From Anopheles merus (lineage: Eukaryota > Arthropoda > Insecta > Diptera > Culicidae): DNA of 64,000 bases. Of this stretch, positions 38,483 to 49,059 are shown one piece after another. The position numbers and the translations under genes were made by a program. Positions within the stretch are counted from its first letter, which is position 1, and the number at the start of each line of letters is the position of its first letter. The stretch lies in assembly GCF_017562075.2 (NCBI RefSeq), contig NC_054082.1, positions 26,164,208 through 26,228,207 on the forward strand, given 5' to 3'. The notes under the pieces are model-generated. The model was given only the letters and a program-made list of their open reading frames with translations, did not search any database and was not told where the DNA came from.

Positions 38483-39824
38483 TGCTGTTCACATTGAAAA
38501 CAGTGAATTCTCGGTGTTAGTAATCTAAGGTGAAACATTTGATTTTGTTTCTCTATTCAGTAGGAACGGTTTAAAGGCCGTTTACGCACATGTTGTTCAA
38601 ATTTAAAAAGTACAATACATTTTTTTGTTAATGTTTGTAAAATTTCAATTCACTAAAAAAAACAAGTGTAAAATATTATTGGAATTCAAAAATATCGACA
38701 AAACTGTTATTTGTTTCATTTTAACATGCAAAAGATGTATTTTTCTCTCTCTCTTTTCCAACACATCAAATATGATTTCGCCTGAGATTACGCTATTAAT
38801 CTGTGACGATTGGTTTCATTTGGCTTTTGCTCACCACTGCATACAGCTTTTCTTCCATTCTTCATCTGTTGTCGTCCTGTCGGTCTATCTCAGCCGATAA
38901 AAAAAAGATACCCCTTGACTGGGAGATAAACCTCTACACAGCCACAAATACATGCACACGAATGCAGCAGGCTGGCAGCTCTCGTTGTTAGCACGTCCCT
39001 GCTTCTTCTCTTATCTGTCCCATTTTACTCCATTTAACGTCACACCCTGCTGATTAAGCGTCTGGTAAAAAAGGATATTCTCTGCTTCATTCTTTGCATT
39101 GAATGCTTCCAGCAGAATAAAGAAAAAAAGAAACACAACAATTTCTTTCTTAATCCCTTGCGAAGTAAAAGAAGAATCGCCCACATTGTTTACATTCTCT
39201 CGGGCTCGGTGGAGGTCGGGCGTTGCTAGCAACTGAACTGAGTGATGAAGCAAAATCGAGCAGGAAGAAAGGCAGCTTTCCAAACTTAATCCACCCGCAT
39301 CGGTCCGTTTTTCCAGCCTCGTCGTCGTCGTCGTCGTCGTCCTCATCGTCGCTTCTTAGTATTGGTGTTTGATTCGAATGTGTTTATATGTGCCCTTTCC
39401 AATACACACGACGGGGCCGCTTTGTTTGTGTGTTCGCTGCCCAACTTTGACAGCTGCCAGGTCGTCGCTGTATCGCGTGCATGCGCACGTGCGCTCCTCG
39501 CCGTTGCACTGGCACGTGTTTGTATGTGCGCAACACGCGGTGTGAATGTATTGATGCGCTTTTATAGCTGCTTCAGCACCAAAAAAGGACTAACCGTACA
39601 GTGGTGTTTGTGTGTGCGTGCGCGCAGCATGATGAAACAGATCGGCAACGCGAAGAAGAAGAAGAATCTTTTCTCATAATAGCTTGCCATCGCGACACAC
39701 AGACCAGCTGCTTCTGGTTTTCGGCAGACAAATGTGGACCTGCACCCGAGACCGAGTGCATATGGTATGATGGGAGGGACTGCTTTCGGAACAAATCCTT
39801 TCAGCTGCTGCTCTGCTGCGGCCA

Positions 39825-40154
39825 ATGTCTGTGCACAGCGTCTGCTTATTTGTTCTCGTTGCGCTTAATTTAGTATTGGCTTACTGCGTCGCCCAAGAAC
39901 CATCTTTCCGACAGCCCGTCTGGGGTGGGAAAGGCAAGCGAGGGACAGTGGGAGGAAGAGCAATCAAAAACATTGCACTCGTCGATGCACTTTGCACGCA
40001 AATTTATTATTTCCGGCCGTGTGGCTTGTTTGTTTGTTCCGCTCAGCTCTCCCCAGTCGAAGATGCTCTTCGCTCAATCTCTCGCGATGCGTTGAAGGCA
40101 ACGAACGGAGCCGCGAAGTGTATATTATTATTAAGCCCATCGCCGCAGTCTTAG
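39825..40154 (+). CDS. candidate secreted peptide precursor (weak)
   Basis: A 109-residue ORF opening with a hydrophobic leader (VCLFVLVALNLVLAYCVA) that could be cleaved at residue 23. The next residues, starting QEPSFRQPVWGGKGKR, show the layout of a neuropeptide: N-terminal Gln, then Gly-Lys-Arg at 37-39, a possible amidation and processing site. The remainder shows no repeated peptides and ends in a stop at 40152. The ATG context is poor, no TATA box or neighbouring exon is seen, and an ORF of this length with a leader can arise by chance in 64 kb. I do not recognise the product. Confidence 0.2.
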   Translation: MSVHSVCLFVLVALNLVLAYCVAQEPSFRQPVWGGKGKRGTVGGRAIKNIALVDALCTQIYYFRPCGLFVCSAQLSPVEDALRSISRDALKATNGAAKCILLLSPSPQS

Positions 40155-42344
40155 AAAGGGCAGTCTAAGAACGAAGTCGACTGCATCGGTTGGCCAGTCA
40201 AACAGCCAAAGTCCGATCACATTGTAGAACTCGATTCTCCTGACAGGCTCAAAACTGTTCAAAAGTCTTTGAAGGGGCACTCGAAACGACCGATGCGTTT
40301 AATATTTGACGCATACACACACTCACACACATCGTCCGGAAGTGAGGAAGCGCTACCGAGTCATTTAAATACATATATTATACCTTTCTTTCTTTGTGCT
40401 TTGTTTCGAGTGTACGGTCCCTTTTTCTGTGTGTGACTCGGGCACCCAAACCGCGTGTAGGTATAGCCTCTCTATCGGATACCAACAAAAAGGTACCCAA
40501 ATCCTCCAGAGGGTCAATCGTTCGTTCGGGAAAGGGGTGATGATATTGTGTCCATTCGAACGCTCCGTTGCGGATGTACGACCCGCAAAAGGATGTGTTT
40601 AATTCAATTTTTGATGCGTTACGGAGCCAATGCATCCCGGCGGGAGGTTGTTTAGTTGGTGTGTGTCGAATGAAAGAGGTAAAAAGGAGAATTGGGATTT
40701 TACATACATTAAATCAAAAGTATCAAATTACAGTTGGCTTATACATTGTACCGGAATGGAAGCAGTCGACCAAACGTAGCCATATTTCGTGAGAAGCGTT
40801 TGTGTTAATCAAAATATTGATATGAAAAGCTAAGAAAAAATAAACCCCTAATGTTGATGGTTTCCTGAGGAGATAACGAACTTCAAGTTGCTAAAAAGCC
40901 CTCGGAAAACAATAAGACCAAATTAAAAGTCCACCCATTTCCCAACGCGCCCGTGCATTTGCGTTGGCCAATCATTTTTACGGTTCCATTTCCGAACCAG
41001 TCGCCGATAAGGTCTCGCACAGCCGTGTGTTCAACTGTGGCCAGTAGCAACAAGGTGGTGTAAATTAATTGATGATTATTTTCGTCCCTTTTGGCGCAGT
41101 TTGCTGTTTTCTGTTTGCTTTGCTGTTCTAAATTCTAACAGTCCACGCCCCGCCTTTTTAGGAGTTTTTACTCCTTTCGGTGCCAATGAATAAATCCGAA
41201 AAAAAAAACTGTTCACTTTCCCTCGCCTTCTAAACCCATTGCCCCGGGGGGAACGAATCCCCCACAAATGAGACTCCCACATCCCCCACTCATGGTCAAT
41301 CTAATCAAATCGCGATGATTTACGCCTGGATACGGTCCGTGGCACTGCCCCGAAATCTCACCCAACCGTGACACCGGTGCGGTCTTCTCCACCGTGTGCG
41401 TAAGTGCGAATCGCGAGGCTTCCGGGCGGCTCCTGTACCTGGCCAGCGCCCACATTCCAGGTAAAGGGAAACCGAGCTTCTTCAATCGCGAAAAAGCAGC
41501 AGCAGAGAGTTCGATAGGATCGCGTGGTAGTATAAAAAAAAGGAGAGATGTGCATCAAACACAGCAGGAAAATTTCGAACCCAACCCGTTTTTCGTTCTG
41601 TCGAATGTCTGACGCTTGCGGAGAGATGGCCCCGATACCTCATGTGAGGTGGCACACGGTGCTGCGAAGTAGAAGCGAGATAACACACCCCAGAACCAGT
41701 GGGGAGATGGTGTTACGCGCAGAACGGAAAACAGGGAAAACTAGGGACGAAATTGATACGGGAAAAACGCACAGGCTTTAGGTGTATAAGTGCGCCGCAG
41801 CAGTGTGTATGCTGCTTTACTTTACTGGGTGTGTTAGACGGGTTTTTGTTGTTGTTGATCCTGTATCTAGAATATTGAACGTTCTTTCTGACTTTCGTCA
41901 CGAATATTTGTCCATTTCGTGTGCCTATTTTTCGGTGCTTCAGCAACCAAAGCAAGGATTTTCATTTTGGACAAAGCAGGCCTTTTCTTTTCCAATGTCG
42001 GGTGCATGTTAGCGTAATGCACGTTAATTTAATTATCTTCCTCTTCATTACGGTTTACGTTTAATTAAGCATTAAGGGAAACAAATAAATACAAACAAAA
42101 AAACAGTTTGCGTATATGCGCGATAGTACCATACCTTCGAGAAACACTGGAACGGCCATGTTTGTATGCGTGTGTATTGCAGCGACACGGGAAGAAACGT
42201 TGGGTGTGGAACGGATTTCCCCAGGGGAGTGGTGGGACGCTGTGTTGCTACCGTCTGGCTAGTGAGCAACTGTCGCCAAACGAAACGATGCGCCTATTGT
42301 TTTTCTTTCAATCGGATAATACGAAAAGGATGTTCGATACACAA

Positions 42345-42369
42345 ACACACACACACACACACACACACA
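42345..42369. repeat. (CA)n microsatellite
   Basis: About twelve CA dinucleotides in a neighbourhood with several more short CA tracts (42690-42725, 42872-42895). Confidence 0.9.
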
Positions 42370-43681
42370 TACACACGCGCGAACTAGGGCCCTGTGTGCG
42401 TCAGCGACAGATTTCCACGATCCCTGTGTATTGGTGAGCTTTTCTGTTTTGCCTACAAGGATGGACAAGGATGTCTGGCACACGGTGGTTGGGTGGTTGG
42501 TGCCCGCCGCCCCGATCCTGGACGCGAGCCAGCACCCGTGCGGGGTGCGCACACGAAACCCTGCCCACTGCTCACCACACACAACCGTCGCGCTCGTCGC
42601 CCTCGCCTTCACTATCGGGCACGCACCGCAGCAACGGCACACTGACGCGCACACACAGCAGGGACACACATTTTGGGTGGCAGCGGAGCACACACACACA
42701 CACAAACACTTACACCACACACACACGCACCCTAAAGGAGCATAAAACGATGGTGCCCGAGCCCAATGTGCCCTGCCCTATATCTGCACGGGTCGGATCA
42801 CAGAAGCGAATTTTCCTTGTTTGCACTTGCCCAAAAGGACGAGCAAATTTTCACACCAAACTGCTCACATAACACACACACACATACGCACTCACTGTCG
42901 CACAGAAACACACATACACTCTAGCGTTGAATTTTCACCACTGTAAAATTCACTGCAACCAAATACAAACAGAAAAAAAAGCTTGTTATATTTGCCTACC
43001 CCTAGGGAAAGGCCCCGTTTTTGCGGCCAACTATCCTTGTTCACAACACTTTGCACCCGCCACAAACCTACTCTGGTTCGCCGTATGTTGCGTTACTTTG
43101 GCACTTTGGCGTTGCTACGAAACGGGCTGGCGAGTGTGTTCGGGCTGCGCGCCTGCCTGCTTTGCCTACAGATTCAACATTTTCTTCGCTTTTCTTATCA
43201 AACGGCAAACTTCCGCTGTCGCAACTGCACGCGCGTTCCGTTTCGCTTCCTCCCAACCCCGGATTCGGGTACAGTGGAGGACGGCCCAACTACAAAACAG
43301 CCCGGGCGCGCTAGCATAAATGCGCGAAGCGTTCGCTCGAGAGACAATGCGAAAAATGTGTGCAAAGAATGTCACCTACGGCGGCTGCGATAGGCGGGTG
43401 TAGTGCGGGTCATCCTTCCTTCTCCGTTTCTGCCATAACGGGAGGGTGCGGTTGACGCAGAACTTCCTTTTTCTACCCCGTATACCTAACCCCACCCCTG
43501 TTACTGGTGTCTTCACTCTCTTTGGGTTGGATTTTTGTTTTCCTCCTTTTCAACCGTTGCACTTTCTTGTGACTGCTTTGCAACAATTACACGCGGGCAC
43601 ACGTTTGTATGCCGATGGATGGCACAAGATACAACGGTCAAGGCTGTTGAGCTAATACAATCTGAAGTAGTAACACTAAAT

Positions 43682-43705
43682 GCACACACACACACACACA
43701 CACAT
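43682..43705. repeat. (CA)n microsatellite
   Basis: About eleven uninterrupted CA dinucleotides. Confidence 0.9.
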
Positions 43706-46067
43706 ACCGCACTGTGCTGCTTCGTACCGTACCGTTTGAGTGTTTCAGAGTTCAGGGTGCCAGCAGAAAGAAGCGAGCGTGCGGGTAGCGGATGTAGTTT
43801 TTGCCGGAACGACGACACGTACGTCCGCACGCTTCGAGGGGTCACAGAAAACACAACCGCGCACCACGGCGCGAGCGACCAGCATGCTCTTGGCGCATAG
43901 CGCATTCGCATTTGAAGGGAGGGGAGAACGGTTTGAGCAAGCAATGGTTGGAGTCTCCGTCTTCGTCTCGCACGCGCTACTCTGCCTTGCTTACACGCAG
44001 CAGGCTAGGGATGCAGGCTCTCTTGCTCCCTTGCACGCATGGAGAGAGCGGTTCGGTGAACTGAGCGGTAATGCGATGGCTCACTTCCTGCTCACTGGAA
44101 GGGATGGGTGAGAAGGCCGCCGACTCACTGGCTGCTGTGGTACCTGGGGCTTATGACCCAGCCTGCAAATCCTACAACAATTCACAGCATTTGTTCACGA
44201 TCATCGATTCACTCACATGGTGGTAGTGCACGATCGTTTGTAGGCTGGAATTTCAACAAATGTTGTACGTCAGCTCATCAATTATTTTAAAAGTGAGGTA
44301 AGCTAAAAAAAACTTTGAAAAATATAAAAAGGTAAAAGAATCGACCAACCGCAGTCGAATATCTGTATAACCAGAATTCATTTTTGTTACTGTTACTAGA
44401 TTTTATTGGACTAGATTTGATTTACTATTTTTCTTTGCTGAATTTAGTATTATAAATCACACTGCAATTCATAGCATTTAAAAAATCATTCAGTTGATGA
44501 AAATAAACTAAAACATTGAACACAGCAAATTCATTTAAGCGTTTTTATACTCACTATAGTGAGAATTCGTTTTCTTTTCTGCTCACCCAAAACGGGATAC
44601 TCACGGAATTGCTTGGGACAAACCAAAATGAAAATAGAGAGAGCTGTGATAGCTTAGGCAGTGCTTGTGGCAAAGATTCGTCCCATCATGAAGATAGTTT
44701 AGACATTCCCGTGAAATAAACCAACTTTTTCTTTATGATTTTGAATTTCAAGGACAGTTACGAGATTCATCGGCATTTTTTTATGATTATCTAGTCATTA
44801 CTATATAATTTATTACAATATAATCAGGACTACTTCAAAACTGATAATTTCAAAGTTCTTTAACTGCTTCAATATATTCTAAATATGTTGTCTTACTTGC
44901 TTGTGGCAAGATGGTTAATATGGTCTCTTTTTATCAGCTAGCCGTTCTTATTGGGTAGGTTCTTTCTCTTGGTGAAATGAGAGGGAACATGTTAACCCTA
45001 CACGGGTTTGCTAGACTTCTCAACCAAACATTGCCAATCCGACTGATACTGATAGGTTGAAATCAACAAATACATCTAGATATTATTTCTTTCGTTTTAT
45101 CTATTCGATTCTGAACAAAAGCTGTCGTTATAATCCTTGCTTTTCAATCCCCTAGTTGCCTGATTATCCCGGATAGTCTCCTAGACGCTTTGCAGGGTAA
45201 TCAGTGCATTGCATTTCTTTCGTATCGATCGTAATGTAAACTCATTGTAGCTTGCTTTTTTATCCACTGCACCACATATACAAGCAGAGAAGGCTCTAAG
45301 CGGTTACAAGAATTTAGCGTCCAGCGGGAAGGTTGATTAAAAGATCCTCAATTGGATAAAGCACAAGATGAAAATGTACTTGAGAGAAATGGGACGGTCA
45401 TTTTTGGACGGTCATGGATCACACGCGGACTCCTAGTCTGGGTAGTCGTAATAAATCGCGTATGCCCCTAGTTCCAATAACTGAAATGAACCCTTATCTT
45501 GAAATAAAGTTCACTTCAAATACATCAACTCTCGATCGTCGTGTTATGGTGGTGCTAGAAATCTCACAAGTGCAAGGTGCGCGGGCATCGAACTTGCTTG
45601 TTTACCAAATCATCATCATCACCAAATCGCTCAAAGTATGGCAGCAAATAACAATGCCAGACAACAATCATCCATAGCCGAAAATAGATGGCCACCACAA
45701 ATAAACGTTTACGTCGCTCCGTCACCGGCTTGGTTTTCAAAATCAGCAGATTTTATTTGCCGCGCAATTGGTTCCGTTTCACCATACACACCCATACAGA
45801 TTGGACCATATTTACAAATAAGAAGTTCTAACTGCCAACCAAACTAGAATAAGCACCAATCGTCCCGTGGCTTGTTGTTTTGGGATGGGATGTTGTTTAT
45901 CCAAAGTATGCGTTTCATCACTGCGTGCTAAATGTGTTCCAATTAGTCGATCGAATTCCGTTTATCCTTTGAGTCTTTTCCAGCGGCTGCTCAAATGACA
46001 AATAATACATCTGCACTACTATAGGGGAGGGAGAATGGGCGTCCGGTGTTGTCGTTCCGCGGCCAGT

Positions 46068-46073
46068 TTTATT
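46068..46073 (-). terminator. poly(A) signal of NDUFA4
   Basis: AATAAA on the minus strand, 90 bases past the stop codon of the NDUFA4 gene. Confidence 0.65.
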
Positions 46074-46162
46074 GATGCTAGGGTATATATTAGAGTGGTG
46101 ATTCCCCGTCCCCATTCTATAGCCGGTGGCGCCTCTTCAGTGGCTGACAATGTGCTGACACT

Positions 46163-46841
46163 TTAGTCGGTGTACTTCGGGGCCGGGCTGCTAATGTTGG
46201 AGTAATCCCTGACCGGAGAGTAGAACTGTACACGAGAGTGGAAAGTGGAAAGAGGGTCGATATTAGTGCATTTGTTTACAACCTTCCGAACCAGAGTGAA
46301 CGGTTCCATCTAATTATAAGTGGTCGCTTCAAACGAAAATAGAGCCTCCCCCTTCGCGGGACAGCCGGGGTCATCGCGGGGAGGGCGGATCGTTTTGAAA
46401 TTGCTGCACCACACATTTATATAACGCGACGCGACGGGTCACCTTATGCTGCTTGGTCCGGTATTCCTCCCACGGCTCGGGGTTGTTCTTGCGGCTCCAG
46501 GTAACTTCGGGGCTCTTCAGCGCCAGACGAAGGGTGTAGAAGACGGCTCCAGCCGAACCCATCGCGATACACACGTACAGCGGGATCAGCTGCGGAAAGG
46601 AAGGAGGGCGGGGGGATGAAAGTGATTAGTAAGCACTTGTGACCAGCAGAAGAAGAAGGAAACAAACAAGAGGAACTGGGCAGAACCATTTTTCACGCCA
46701 TCCATATCGTGCCCTTCCAACAAACACTCGTGACGTAACCACACAAAATGGACCAATAAGGTCGCAATTTTCACACATCACGCCAGTACGATTACCTACC
46801 GCTGGGTTCTTCTTCAAACTAGCCATCGTTAGTCCCTGCAT
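46163..46841 (-). CDS. NDUFA4: cytochrome c oxidase subunit NDUFA4 (complex I MLRQ subunit)
   Basis: Small inner-mitochondrial-membrane protein of the respiratory chain, first assigned to complex I and now regarded in mammals as a complex IV subunit. Three exons join in phase 0: 46841-46800 (MQGLTMASLKKNPA), 46589-46443 and 46225-46163 (FYSPVRDYSN to the stop). The total is 83 residues, the family's usual length of about 80. The conserved core is LIPLYV, one membrane helix (about residues 15-38), RLAL.SPEVTW and NPEPWEEY. A second in-frame ATG at codon 6 is possible, but the first matches insect relatives as I know them. Reading through the second donor would give a spurious longer C-terminus. 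It lies head-to-head with NAXE, about 1.1 kb apart. Confidence 0.95.
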
Positions 46842-47956
46842 CTTGCCGAGGATATGGGTTTTCTTGCGCTTGCAGAAAAGTACAACTTTTGGGAGTGAAA
46901 AATAGTCCGACACTTCACTGGCGGAGCAAAAATGGACAATTGCGAGTGCGAGCAGAAAGATTCCGTACGTCAGTCGGTCCGTGATGCGGTTTGACAGATG
47001 AATAGTTTTGAATCGGTTCGATAGAGGGACAGGTTAAGGGGGAGCTCTACTGTGTTTAAGTTTTGAATTGCACCGGCGGCATTCATGTGCGTTGCAATCG
47101 CATCCACTCTAAATAATTGGCCTTATCTTAATTGGTTTCTTATCGGAGTACAGATTTAGCACACACGTTGCCAAACCGGTTTGTATGCGTTTTGCATGGA
47201 TGCGTTCGATCATTGCCTTATCAGGCGATTAGCGAAAATATTCGCAAGTATAGATAACACAAAACATGGACAGAGGGAGCAAGGTGCATATCGGTTTGGC
47301 GGGGTTGTGGGGATTGTTTCCACAATGAGTCGGGACAGGAACATACAGGCGGTCCCCTAGATACACGGTTAATGGGGACCGAAAACGGCCGCAAAATACC
47401 GCGTAACTCGAATTTCCGCGTAAGTCGAATCTCGTGATTTCCAGCTAAAATATCACTAATTTTCGTGTAATTTTGCAAGTAGAGGGCGGTTTTAGTCACT
47501 TTATGAATTATTTGATATGGTTCTGACTGAATATAACAGTTTTAAATAATTTGAAATGTTTTTAACATTTGATCAAAACGGAAATTATTTGGTAATTTAT
47601 AATTGATGTGTCAAATCAGTACAATTTGCTCAAATAATTGTCAAATTTAGAGAACCGCGTACTAAAACAAAACTGGAAAGTAATTTACTGGTAATTTTGT
47701 GGGCTGTTTGCAACAAGATAAAAAAATGTGAAAATTATGTTGATGATGTGATGGAAAAGGATACAGAGCATAGAAAACTTATAAAGTAGTTCTAAATCAT
47801 ATCAATATTGGTAACGAACTGATTTCAAACAGGAAAACTAAACTTGGAATAACCGTCCATTTTCTTTCGATTCAAAAAAGGCTGTTCTCAAGCTGGCCGC
47901 TTTTGGCAGGCGGCTGTTGGTACGCAAAATGTCAAATATGTAAACAATGCGCCGGT
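46842..47956. other. divergent intergenic region between NDUFA4 and NAXE
   Basis: It must carry both promoters. No TATA box is evident next to either start. The middle is occupied by an interspersed repeat (47345-47665). Confidence 0.6.
47345..47665. repeat. interspersed repeat starting GGCGGTCCCCTAGATACACGG
   Basis: It begins with GCGGTCCCCTAGATACACGG (47350 region), continues through an AT-rich body and ends near GAACCGCGTAC, an imperfect reverse complement of the ATACACGGTT part of the left end. The same phrase, GCGGTCCCCAAGATACAC, recurs near 56373. A multi-copy MITE-like family is inferred; borders are approximate. Confidence 0.5.
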
Positions 47957-48890
47957 ATGTTGCTGCGAGTGATAAAGCGGAATTTTGCGCTCTTCTCAAG
48001 GATTGTGAGTGATTTTAGTCGTATTCCTGTAACAAAAGTGAATTTTATCATTTTTATTATATTTTAGCAAAAAGTCCGACATAGCAATAAGCATATTCTG
48101 ACCGCTGCTAGGGCACAGTACGGCACGATGAAATATCTTAACCAGCAGGAAGCCATCAGTGTCGATGAGGAACTGTTCAATGAGTACAAGTTTAGCGTCG
48201 ATCAGCTGATGGAATTGGCCGGCCTTAGCTGTGCCTCTGCGATTGCCGATGCATACAGCCCCGATAGGTATAACATTATAGCAACAAAGTGGATGAATTT
48301 TCGTTTAAAAAACTCATACTCGTTTACATTGCAGTTTGAGTTCAAACAAGGTTCTAATCTGCTGTGGACCGGGCAACAACGGAGGCGATGGATTGGTAGC
48401 CGCTCGACATCTCTCCTTGATGAGCTTCGTACCGTACGTATACTATCCGAAGCGAACCGACAAGCAGCTGTTTAAAAATCTCCAACATCAGGCCGAATCG
48501 ATGGGCATCACCGTATCGGTGGACTGTCCGGCCGGCGAATGGGTGGAGGCAGAGTTTGGTCTGATTGTGGATGCGTTGTTTGGGTTCAGCTTTAAACCAC
48601 CGGTACGGGAGTCCTTCCGGCCCATTATGGAGGTTCTGCAAAAGACGAAGCTTCCGATCGTAAGCGTCGACATTCCGAGCGGCTGGGACGTAGAGTTGGG
48701 CCCCCGGACGGACTGTGATATTAAGCCGGACTGTCTAATTTCGTTGACGGCTCCGAAACTGTGCGCCAAACAGTTGGTAAACGCCAAGCATTATCTTGGT
48801 GGACGGTTCGTGCCGGGCAAGCTGGAGGAAAAGTACGCAATGAATCTGCCCGCCTACAAGGGCCGTGATCTGTTTGTGAGATTAAGCTAA
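47957..48890 (+). CDS. NAXE: NAD(P)H-hydrate epimerase
   Basis: Epimerises the R and S forms of damaged NAD(P)H hydrates so that the dehydratase NAXD can repair them. Exons: 47957-48004, 48068-48267 and 48335-48890, joined in phase, 267 residues. Exon 1 encodes MLLRVIKRNFALFSR, basic and hydrophobic without acidic residues, a typical mitochondrial targeting start. The YjeF_N fold follows, with QLMELAGLSCA, the nucleotide-binding loop VLICCGPGNNGGDGLVAARH, VVDALFGFSF near 'LIVDALFGFSF', VDIPSGWDV and YLGGRFVP, as in human NAXE. A second in-frame ATG at 48128 (MKYLNQQEAIS) could start a cytosolic form. Both introns are about 65 bp. Confidence 0.95.
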
Positions 48891-48925
48891 TGCAATCGGT
48901 TAACAGGAGCTTTCAAAGGTAATTG

Positions 48926-48931
48926 TTTATT
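48926..48931 (-). terminator. poly(A) signal of the kinesin gene
   Basis: AATAAA on the minus strand, about 130 bases past the kinesin stop and within the 3' UTR of convergent NAXE. Confidence 0.6.
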
Positions 48932-48951
48932 ATACAAAAGAAAACACGGTA

Positions 48952-48957
48952 AATAAA
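48952..48957 (+). terminator. poly(A) signal of NAXE
   Basis: AATAAA 61 bases past the NAXE stop. It lies 26 bases beyond the kinesin signal on the other strand, so the two mature transcripts should overlap at their 3' ends. Confidence 0.65.
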
Positions 48958-49059
48958 ATATTGATCAAATAACATTCTCTCTCAAAATCTCTCCACATGT
49001 TCTCCAAAACACGAAAGCGTAATAGCGCGCAACACAACGATCACCCACCCTCATCGTCA

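Larger units (their letters stand above)
32850..39824. other. non-coding interval with microsatellites
   Basis: No supported gene. It holds GT/CA microsatellites at 34917-34964, 35055-35088 and 37632-37712 and a small fold-back at 38389-38482. ORFs in it are short and of biased composition. Confidence 0.55.
40155..46067. other. intergenic or intronic, no gene recognised
   Basis: The part 42000-43700 has many CA tracts (42345-42369, 43682-43705 and shorter ones) and moderately high GC, as often seen around transcription starts. The part 44280-45400 is AT-rich. A first exon of the myosin gene could lie here on the minus strand, but none could be recognised. Confidence 0.5.
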
